This document shows positions 56,241 to 64,000 of a stretch of 64,000 bases of DNA, piece by piece. Origin of the DNA: Rhabdophis nuchalis (lineage: Eukaryota; Chordata; Lepidosauria; Squamata; Natricidae); assembly GCA_039707465.1 (NCBI GenBank), contig CM077644.1:101293875-101357874 (forward strand). The letters run 5' to 3'. Positions within the stretch are counted from its first letter, which is position 1; every line of letters starts with the position of its first letter. The position numbers and the translations under genes are program-made. The notes under the pieces are model-generated. The model searched no databases. It was not told the DNA's origin and saw only the letters and a list, made by a program, of their open reading frames with translations.

Positions 56241-56499
56241 ACTCTGAATCACCACATTCCGGAACAGAGCCGGCAGCCGCGTCTGATTGGCTAAGATGCA
56301 CCTGGCAGGAGACTGTCTAGAAAATAGATACAATGTTGCAGCTAGCTTGCTGCAAGGGTTCCTGTCTGAAAGCCTATATAAAGGGCTGTCAGACAGGGAA
56401 GCTTTGCCAGTAGTGATTCTTGTGTGTTGTAAATAGTTGCTGAATAAACGTTCCTGTGATTGACCATGCCTGAGTCGGACTCCTTTGTCTAATCTAACA
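56198..56499 (+). repeat. 3' LTR of gypsy 2
   Basis: 302 bp; four substitutions relative to the 5' LTR (two at gccaacaag/gccagaaag, one at attccgg/attctgg, one at aacagag/aacggag). Confidence 0.95.
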
Positions 56500-56504
56500 A
56501 TATT

Positions 56505-56618
56505 TAATTCTTCCTTGCCTTTATAATTGTAAATTTTATATAATGTTTTTATGCTTTAATATTTTATTTGTACACTGCCTAGAGCCCCTCTCTGAGGAAC
56601 TTGGCCAGTTTTAAAATT
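56505..56618 (+). mobile_element. old L2 LINE, right part (3' UTR and end)
   Basis: AT-rich 3' UTR, then tacactgcctagagcccctc, tctgaggaacttggcc and a tail leading into ggat repeats. Continues the L2 of 50930-51490 across gypsy 2. Confidence 0.65.
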
Positions 56619-56683
56619 GGATGGATGGATGGATGGATGGATGGATGGATGGATGGATGGATGGATGGATGGATGGATGGATG

Positions 56684-56779
<96 letters not shown>
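56619..56779. repeat. (GGAT)n followed by (GATA)n microsatellite
   Basis: About 16 units of ggat (56619-56684), then about 24 units of gata (56685-56779), then gagagaggga(ggga)n. Grows out of an L2 tail like the array at 35714. GATA arrays are abundant in squamates. Confidence 0.95.
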
Positions 56780-56781
<2 letters not shown>

Positions 56782-56811
56782 GAGAGAGGGAGGGAGGGAG
56801 GGGAGCTGAAA

Positions 56812-56987
56812 ACCAATTCTCTCGGATAGATAATGCATTAGACAGAACAAGAATCCGGTAAAAGAAAGGGCCATACATCCATGTGAGCCATTGATATATA
56901 TCGCCCTCTACTTTTAATTCAGGAGAACAGAAAGTTCCCCAAAGAAGAGTCTCTGCCATGAAAGATGCACATCAAGATGAAGAGGTT
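56812..56987 (-). repeat. inverted duplication, right arm
   Basis: Reverse complement of 50498-50889 lacking about 190 internal bases. The join (ctgttctcctg) has 2-bp microhomology. One edge lies at the gata/ggga microsatellite. Confidence 0.85.
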
Positions 56988-57099
56988 TGCATGCGTGTGT
57001 CAAAGCTTTTTTTCCAGAATATTCTATTGCATTTCCTGTCCTGTTCTTCTTCACAGTGATCCTGTGTTAAGTCTTCATATCAAGAAGTAGTATGATTTT

Positions 57100-57527
57100 G
57101 TTGCTGAGGCGGAAGCCTTTCTTAAAAAACATTCCTCTGCCCTGGGGGAAGATCCAGGGGGGACGGAGGGGGCCACGGCCCCGCCCGCTGGGAGCCAGGG
57201 AGGAGAAAAAGAAGATACAATAGCCAAGAGACTTAGATCGAAAAAATAACTTTGCCTTGATTTTTCTGAACAATTCTGCATAATATTTTCTGGATTTTTT
57301 GTAAATGTCTGACAGCATGGAACTGAGAATTTAAGTATATGTACTTGCTTTTACCTTGTAGTGTTATGAAAAATGCTTTTTTTTTGTTATTTTTTTTATT
57401 GTGTATTTTGAGGTCTCGGAAGGGCCGACGACTCTGACGTGAATGCTCTCAAAATTTCTTTGTATCCCTTACCCTACCCTATAGAAAAAATGTAAAACCA
57501 ATAAAACTTTTTCAATATAAAAAAAAA
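57100..57527 (+). mobile_element. HAL1-like element, 5'-truncated second copy
   Basis: Starts inside ORF1 (AEAEAFLKKHSS) and continues through the ORF1 stop at 57247-57249 directly into the same 3' UTR as the copy at 31-312. It ends in an A-run (57519-57527). Perfect 18-bp duplication aagaagtagtatgatttt (57082-57099 and 57528-57545). It has a small deletion in the 3' UTR relative to copy 1. Shows that the ORF1-to-3' UTR junction without ORF2 is shared. Confidence 0.88.
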
Positions 57528-57545
57528 AAGAAGTAGTATGATTTT

Positions 57546-57806
57546 AACTATTATCTGCTAAGAATAAACAGGAAGCAAACATCTCCAGATGCCTATTATT
57601 CCTCTCTAGTTTCCAAATCAATCAATTACTGGTGGGGATGCTACTTCTTTCAAGAATGCACACACTCAAGGGGCTTATTGAAGATGACAGTGGCATTCTG
57701 CAAAGGTCAGGCATGAATCACACTGATATTTCCTTTTGTAGAGCTCTTGACTGTCTGAAAGTACCTGCAGCAGTTTGAGAATTTACTCTCAGGAAAGCAA
57801 CAGAAG

Positions 57807-57845
<39 letters not shown>

Positions 57846-58160
57846 CACACACACACGTCAGTTATGAATCACTAAAGGTCAATCCTTTGTATGCCCTAGT
57901 CAACAGCTAATTAATACACTACTTTTCGTTTACTATGTGGCTTCAAAGTGGCTCTGTTTTGAAACCTGATTACCAGAAACTTAATTAAAATTAAGAATCT
58001 AGGAAAGGCCAAGTGCTGCCCATTCTCCTGTATCCCCAAAGAACAAACTTATATATTTATTAAATTGTTGGGTATTAACCATTAATCCATTTTTTGAAAT
58101 TGTTGTAGAACTTCTGCAAGGGGGTGGGAGAATCACTCACACACTATGTGGCATTCCTCA
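57546..58160. other. no gene seen; (TC)n(AC)n repeat
   Basis: Contains (tc)n at 57810-57842 followed by (ac)n to 57856. Nothing else recognised. Confidence 0.5.
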
Positions 58161-58168
58161 TGTTATGG

Positions 58169-58303
58169 CAGGGGTCTCCAACCTTTGCAACTTTAAGTCT
58201 GAAGGACTTCAGCTCCCAGAATTCTCCAGCCAGCAAAGCTTGCTGGAGAAGTCTGGGAGCTGAAGTCCTTCAGACTTAAAGTTGCAAAGGTTGGAGAGCC
58301 CTG
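58169..58303. mobile_element. palindromic hAT-type MITE
   Basis: Foldback element: caggggtctccaacctttgc with its near-perfect reverse complement ending ggttggagagccctg. Perfect 8-bp duplication tgttatgg (58161-58168 and 58304-58311). Confidence 0.9.
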
Positions 58304-58311
58304 TGTTATGG

Positions 58312-59585
58312 CATGAAGTCTGACCTCTCTGCGCATATTTACTGTCAATCTTTTAAAAATAAAAATGGAAGAGGTTTGGGTTTATGGTCTTATTTTGTCT
58401 CTGCTTCCATGAATTACAGATATTTACAGTTCTGAGGAACCTATGCAACAATTCAGAGTGAAGCTGTTTGGCTTTTCAGAGTTGGCTTCAAATACACAGT
58501 GCTGGTTTTTCATTTTTCAACACTGCACAAAGGAACTGTTGCCCAAATAAAAACGTAACATTTCCCGTAAGATTAACACAAACAGTTCATCTTACTGGAA
58601 GTGTTATATTATAATCAGAGCATCAGGATACACAGACCAAAAAAAATGTATATTTCATCGGACTGCTTACAAGCATAGCATAAATAAAAATGGAATTCTA
58701 TCCTTGATATTGGACCAAAAACTGTGTGAGAGGAGAAGAGAAATTACTAAATAATTCAAATCCTGAAAATGCAGTGTTCCATTAATACTGCAAGTAGAAA
58801 ACTCTAAACATTTTCAAAAGAAATGTAATGAGTAGAAAGACATCAAATTCATTTTTAATGGCCAGTATTTCAGTCAATTTATTGCCACCAAGAGATGTTT
58901 AGGCTAATGGCCAGGTGTGCTTTCTTCCCCCAAAGGGTTTATAAATCAAACCGTCTCTTCTCAGTACTTCCCATCTTTGGTCATTTGTTCTCCTTCTTCT
59001 TTCTTTGATTTTTTATTTTTTTTAAAGTTTATATTACATGCTTTAGACACAATTTTTTCCTTGCAGGATAAGGAACAATTCTTGGGCAATAGAGCAAATA
59101 CCTTGCACAAGTCTACATTTTGATATTCTGGTACTGATATTCTGGTACTGTGAGTTATTTCTTTTTTTTTTTATTCAGTTAATACCAAAGGTTTTTTTTT
59201 TCAAACAGGTATTGATGGTCAGAAGATGATTGCTTAAATTAATATTGAAAGGTTCTGATGGGTAGTATCTACTATCTATAGACAGTTGATCTGATTGGAT
59301 GGTGAGATTGCAAAACTTTGAAGAAAACTTTGAAGAAAACTTTGGAAGTCTTGAATTTAGTCTGCAAAGAAAGAAACCTAGCAAACTTCAGGCTGCTGCA
59401 TTAGGCTGCTGTTTAACTTTGACAGAACAGATGCTGCTTTAACATTAATGATTCACACCATTGATTATTCATGCTAATCTTCAGGCACTCCTAAAAGGAA
59501 TGTACGTAAAAGAAATGGGGACACATTTTCTGGTATTTCTGCCTCACTGCCATCATCTCATTGATGGAAAAGTTTTACTGTGAGA
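58312..59585. other. no gene seen
   Basis: AT-rich with no recognised element; a short tandem ctttgaagaaaa repeat is at about 59317-59342. Confidence 0.45.
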
Positions 59586-59599
59586 CTATAGTTATATTT

Positions 59600-59945
59600 A
59601 GGGATGTGGTGGCTCAGTGGCTAAGACACTGAGCTTGTCAATCAGAAAGTCCAGCAGTTCGAATCTCTAGTGCCGTGTAATGGAGTGAGCTCTCGTTACT
59701 TGTCCAAGCTTCTGCCAACCTAGCAGTTTGAAAGCATGTAAAAATGCAAATAGAAAAATAGGGACCACCTTTGGTGGGAAGATAATAGCGTTCCGTGTGC
59801 CTTCAGCACTTACTCATGACGGCCACATTACCATGGAGACATCTTTGGATAGTACTGGCTCTTCAGCTTTCAAACGGAGATGAGCACAGCCCCCTAGAGT
59901 CGGAAATGACTAGTACATATGTGCGAGGGAAGCCTTTATCTTTAC
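59600..59945 (+). mobile_element. Sauria-type SINE, full length
   Basis: Head ggtggctcagtggctaagac (A box) and agttcgaatctc (B box). BovB-like end cccctagagtcggaaatgac, then ctttatctttacc. Perfect 14-bp duplication ctatagttatattt (59586-59599 and 59946-59959). Confidence 0.9.
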
Positions 59946-59959
59946 CTATAGTTATATTT

Positions 59960-60211
59960 TGGTGCAAGGTGGCCTGATGGCACACTAGTTAAAGTGAAAT
60001 ATTGCATGCAAAGTTTGTCCACAATCTGGCATTTGATCCTGACCAGCTCAAGGTTGACTCAGCATTCCATCCTTCTGAGGTCTGCAAAATGGGGATCCAG
60101 ATTGTTGGGGGCAATACGCAAATCATGCATGTACATTATAAATCACACAGAGAGTGCTATAAAGTGCTAAGGGATGACATATAAGCCTAAATGCTATTCC
60201 TATTGCTACAT
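59960..60211 (+). mobile_element. tRNA-derived SINE with GCTATTCCTATT tail
   Basis: ggtgcaaggtggcctgatgg, B-box-like gcatttgatcctgacc, then agctcaaggttgactcagca and cagattgttgggggcaatac. Same family as 30984. Immediately abuts the right duplication of the Sauria SINE. Confidence 0.75.
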
Positions 60212-60250
60212 TTTGTTGAACATGCATGACTACAGGTTTTGATTAGGAAT

Positions 60251-60543
60251 CCCAAAATTGCCTTTCCAAAAGGCAATGGGACTTTCTTGGGTTTTTTCCT
60301 TGAAAATGTTTTGCTTCTTTTCCCATCCAAGAAGCTTCTTCAGTTCTGACTGAATGGTGGGCAATGGAAGGATTTATACCCTTAGAAATCATCTGGTCAT
60401 TAGCATTCTGAGGGTTGCTTCCATCCTTCTATTCCCTACCATTCAATCAGAATTGAAGAAGTTTCTTGGATGAGAAGTGAAAGATTATCAAGGGGATAAA
60501 AACCCAAGAAATTCCAGTTGCCATTAGGAAAAGCACCTTTGGG
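60251..60543. mobile_element. foldback/TIR element
   Basis: Long diverged palindrome. cccaaaattgcctttccaaa at the left mirrors the right end ggaaaagcacctttggg; tccaagaagcttcttcagttc mirrors gaagaagtttcttgga. No coding capacity. Confidence 0.55.
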
Positions 60544-60579
60544 ACAAACATAACCTGGATGATTGAGAATCTCCATGGA

Positions 60580-61256
60580 CACCTATTTATTTATTTATTT
60601 ATTTATTTATTTTTTATTTATTTTTTATTTTATTCAATTTGTATCCCGCCCTTCTCCAAAAGGACCCAGGGCGGGGCACAGGAATTTAAAATAACATACA
60701 AAAATAGTACAAAATACATAAATTTAAAACCTATTAAATAACAAAAACTTGCGCTAAAACCAATTAAAAACCCCATTTTAAAACTATCTAATACTAGTCA
60801 CAGCGGAGGCTATGTTAGGCCAGCTTGATGAAACAGGAGTGTTTTTAGACACTGGCGGAAGAGGCGGAGGTTGGTGATGGTACGGAGTTCAGGGGGTAGG
60901 TCGTTCCACAGGGCAGGGCCCGCCACAGAGAAGGCCCTTCCCCTGAGTGTCGCCAGCCGGCATTGTCCGGCCGACGGCACCCAGAGAAGGCCCTCTCTGT
61001 GGGAGCGTATCGGTCTAAGGGATGTATGGGGCAGGAGACGGTCTCGCATGTAACTAGGTCCCGAGCCATGGAGCGCTTTAAAGATGGTCGTCAAGACCTT
61101 GAAGCGCACCCGAAAGACCACAGGAAGCCAGTGCAGCTCGCGCAGGATCGGTGTTATGTGGGAGCATCTAGAGGCTCCCGTAATCACCCGCGCGGCTGCA
61201 TTCTGCACTAACTGTAGCTTTCGAGTGCACCTCAAGGGAAGCCCCATTTAGAGAGC
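60580..61256 (-). mobile_element. L2 LINE 3' part
   Basis: Minus-strand L2 with a (ttta)n tail at 60580-60635, the conserved 3' block (cgccctgggtccttttggag in reverse complement) at about 60640-60675, a 3' UTR and the ORF2 C-terminus. 5'-truncated near 61256, followed by a tandem cagtagtcaagtc repeat. Confidence 0.85.
60810..61247 (-). pseudogene. L2 ORF2 C-terminal fragment
   Basis: 145-residue open piece: MGLPLRCTRKLQLVQNAAAR, LRELHWLPVVFRVRFKVL, AFSVAGPALWNDLPPELR. Equivalent to the last quarter of the L2 at 20905. No catalytic domain. Confidence 0.8.
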
Positions 61257-61289
61257 ATTGCAGTAGTCAAGTCAGGATGTCAGTAGTCA

Positions 61290-62620
61290 AGTCGACCTAT
61301 GATTAGGAACCATTCACAATTATATTTCCAGATCCCCAAAATCCTTTAAAGACATTTGTAAAATGTGGCTACACCCTCATGTCCTGTCAAGTACATCTGA
61401 TCAGACCTCAGATGAGAAATTTTATGAGATATATCAAGTAGAACAAAACAAATGTTCTCTTAAAAATACATGCATTTTTATTTCCATCAAGAAAGGCATT
61501 TGGCAGTTGGAAACCCAAACTGAGATGTTTTATTTCTTACCCAGAAAATTCAGTTTGCAATTAATTATATCTTCTATTTCCAATTGCAATGTTCCTGTTT
61601 CCCAATCACTTTTCCAAAACATTTTCCTGATCAAAGGAAAATGGAGATTGTTACATGGTGTCTTTTAATTTGTAGACCTTGAAGTCATTGATTGCTAAGT
61701 GCAACTTAAATCAAAGAGGTGACCCATACACCTTGTTAGGAATACAACTGCCATCCCTTTTATTCACTCACTGAAATATGGCATAGCAATAATTTTCAAG
61801 ATACAAACACACTGAATGAGAAATTAAAATGATTGATCATATCTAATTCACATCTAAATTTATTCCAGCTCCTCAAGACAATTGTTCTTTTTTTAAGAGG
61901 ATGTTTGAAGCAAAAGCATCTGTCAAAATCTTCAGGTGTTATTCTAATCTATTAAATTTATGGGGAAAATGCAGATTGCCATACTGTATCTCCTTTGACA
62001 TAATTTATTTTACAGTTTATACCTATAAACTGTTTTCTAGGTTTGAGGCAAACTGAAAATGAATATTTTCTTAATTTAATGTAAGCTCGTGTTCTCACTG
62101 ACTAGCATAAAGGAAATAAAAAAGACATATCCAGTTAATCTCACATCTGGAATATTTAGCAGAATGTTGAGCCGCCTGTAAAATATTTGTTAATGAATTA
62201 GCAAGGTCATTTAAGATAGCTAAAATATCCATTTTAACATATAAAAATAGTTTATAATCAAAGCCCAACAGTGTAATGCCAGCAACATCATTAGACTGCC
62301 TAATTAAAATAGCTAAGCATTCCAAGATTAATTCAAGCACAGCAGAGAAAATAGATACCCCTGACAGGTACTGCAATGTAACTCAAATGGCTTTGAAACA
62401 AATTGGTTTGTTAAAACCTGCACAGAGGTTTTTTGGTAATAAATTTCCATCCATTTAATAAAACAGAATAGAAACCTATACTGACTCATCACTTTCTTAA
62501 GAAAATTAATTAAAGCTTTCTCAGCATGTAAAGATAACAGCAACACAGGGTCGATTCTATCTCAAGCTGTATCCAAAATATCATCAATAAATCTAAATTA
62601 TCTGATACTTTTCTGCCTAT
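61290..62620. other. no gene seen
   Basis: AT-rich, no recognised element. The 101-codon frame at 61363-61668 has no recognisable domain. Confidence 0.45.
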
Positions 62621-62622
62621 AT

Positions 62623-63017
62623 CAGTGATGGCTAACCTTTTCCTTGTGTGCCGAAAGTGCATGTGCATGCACGCCACAGCGCCCATACCCATAATGCAAT
62701 GCATGTGTGACACACACACCATGCTTACCCTGCCCACCCCTGAGCATGTGTGCACGATGCCATGTGCCCTCTTTTGGGCCTAGTAGGCCTCTCTGTAACT
62801 TCCTGGGAGCAAAAATGGGCCCCAGGGGGCATTGCTCCCCCCTTCCCCTGTGCATGCACATGTATTTCCCAAATGCACTCCACCCCCCGTGCATGTGCGG
62901 CAGAGACTCGAAAATCAGTTGGCCAACATGAGGCACACACACATGCGTGGTAGAGCTGAACTTGGGCAAACACTCGTGTGTCTGCAGAGAGGGCTCTGCC
63001 ATAGGTTCGCCATCATG
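62623..63017. mobile_element. hAT-type MITE
   Basis: Left end cagtgatggctaacctttt, right end gccataggttcgccatcatg, inverted ends of the family at 12971, 14182 and 31583. The interior is rich in gcatgtg and cacaca. The target duplication is imperfect. Confidence 0.65.
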
Positions 63018-63461
63018 GGTCTATACACTACCAAAACTCTCATTCTTGTAACCTTCAACTGGGCAAAACAGTGCACCCTAGGGCAAAACTTGTTGAATCT
63101 AATGTATCTCAAATGGGCTAACTTACAGAATACATCCAAAGTCCGGGATTCATGACTCTTGTGAAATTGAAATTGGGAAAACTTTATAAAACAGTTTATG
63201 ACATAAAAATGTCATAAAACATTTCCTATGCTAATGTTTGACTATATTATACAGTTCGACATGGGCTTCTCTGAAGGCAGATACATCTCTGAATACATCC
63301 TATCTTTTCCATTTATGAGGGAATTGAGGAATCTGATAAGGAAGTATTTCAGAAATGGTAATCCAGGGGGCCATAGGTTGTCTAGTTTCTAATAAATTCA
63401 GACTGAGGGCCTGATGAATTCTATCCGAGAGATATGATATCTTGTAGAGACCTACAAGATA
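63018..63461. other. no gene seen
   Basis: Nothing recognised except a perfect inverted repeat, atatcttgtag / ctacaagatat (about 63438-63463), abutting the mariner-type MITE. Confidence 0.45.
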
Positions 63462-63463
63462 TA

Positions 63464-63722
63464 CCGTATTTATTCGAGTATAACGCGCAAAATTTTCTAC
63501 CAAAAAAAGAAATCAAAGTTTGGGTGCGCGTTATAAACGAGGGCGAAGAAGAAAAAAACGTCCCCTCGTCGCGTACAGTGGGCGGCCCGAACTGGGGGTG
63601 AGAATTCCAACAATGCTTGGTCTGAGCCGAGAAAAAGTGAAACAAAATTTTATACCGATTTTTAATCGAAAATTAGGGGTGCGCGTTATACACGTGTGCG
63701 CGTTATACTCGAATAAATACGG
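63464..63722. mobile_element. Tc1/mariner-type MITE
   Basis: 259 bp with perfect inverted ends of at least 24 bp (ccgtatttattcgagtataa..., mirrored at ...ttatactcgaataaatacgg). It is flanked by TA on both sides (63462-63463 and 63723-63724), the mariner target duplication. The GC-rich interior encodes no transposase. Confidence 0.8.
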
Positions 63723-63724
63723 TA

Positions 63725-64000
63725 ACTGGAAGATATAATATTTATTGGCAAATACCTAACCGATAAAACAAGTTAATAACTTTGTATCAACATTAAGGAA
63801 TGAAATAGGTCTCTAACATGCAAAATTTGATCCATTTAAAAATCACTGTTATTACTCATAGGTCTCATAAAATGATTGGGGAAGTTTACTTGATTTAAAA
63901 GTTTTTATTATAATATATATATTCTGAGAGCATGTGTTATTTCTCCTCTCCCCACATCAACTCAAGTTGGCAAAATACTTAATACTCCTGCCTCCTATTT
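63725..64000. other. no gene seen
   Basis: AT-rich sequence to the window end. Confidence 0.5.

Larger units (their letters stand above)
51491..56499 (+). mobile_element. Ty3/gypsy LTR retrotransposon 2, frameshifted
   Basis: 5,009 bp: 302-bp LTRs, tRNA-Ser(GCT) PBS, gag-pol broken by two frameshifts, purine tract. Perfect 5-bp duplication atatt (51486-51490 and 56500-56504). LTRs differ at 4 of 302 positions (clustered in the first 70 bp), so it is older than gypsy 1. Related to gypsy 1 throughout the coding region but with diverged LTRs. It lies inside an old L2. Confidence 0.95.

Noticed and set aside
56556..56959. Frames of SIYL/SIHP repeats on the minus strand
   Set aside because: Artefact of the GGAT/GATA microsatellite.

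Overview
This is intergenic or intronic DNA from a squamate reptile (lizard or snake; species not determined). No host protein-coding exon, tRNA gene or rRNA gene could be supported. The vertebrate and squamate assignment rests on the repeats: Sauria-type SINEs with BovB-like tails, a BovB LINE end, CR1, L2, L1 and R4/Dong-like LINEs, CORE (MIR-like) SINEs, many hAT-type MITEs with 8-bp target-site duplications, and two Ty3/gypsy LTR retrotransposons primed by tRNA-Ser(GCT).

Region by region. 1-2.04 kb: a complete ORF1-only LINE-1 (HAL1-like) on the minus strand with a perfect 20-bp target duplication. 2.5-3.6 kb: a CORE-SINE split by a BovB end, then a Sauria SINE. 5.8-6.7 kb: a hAT MITE, a CR1 3' end and L2 tails. 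8.7-10.6 kb: a decayed CR1 LINE (minus). 12.0-15.2 kb: MITEs and a plus-strand CR1 split by a hAT MITE. 15.27-20.35 kb: a very young gypsy element with LTRs that look identical and one open gag-pol frame. 20.6-22.95 kb: a young L2 with a hairpin at its 5' end. 23.7-35.1 kb: LINE and SINE fragments, two near-identical hAT MITEs and nested L2/MITE pairs. 35.1-50 kb: mostly AT-rich sequence with scattered MITEs, SINEs, LINE fragments and a long GAA tract. 50.5-57.0 kb: an old L2 invaded by a palindromic MITE and by a second gypsy element (frameshifted, LTRs about 1.3% apart), with an inverted duplication on the two flanks. 57.1-57.5 kb: a second, 5'-truncated copy of the HAL1-like element. 58-64 kb: SINEs, an L2, foldback elements and a mariner-type MITE.

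How the parts relate. Autonomous LINEs probably supply enzymes to the short elements: BovB for Sauria SINEs, L1 for the HAL1-like element, and L2-type machinery possibly for CORE-SINEs. That is inferred from shared 3' ends and known family relationships, not shown here. The two gypsy elements are related: same domain order, same primer site, the same LTR termini, a hairpin around the TATA box, and a coding frame running into the 3' LTR.
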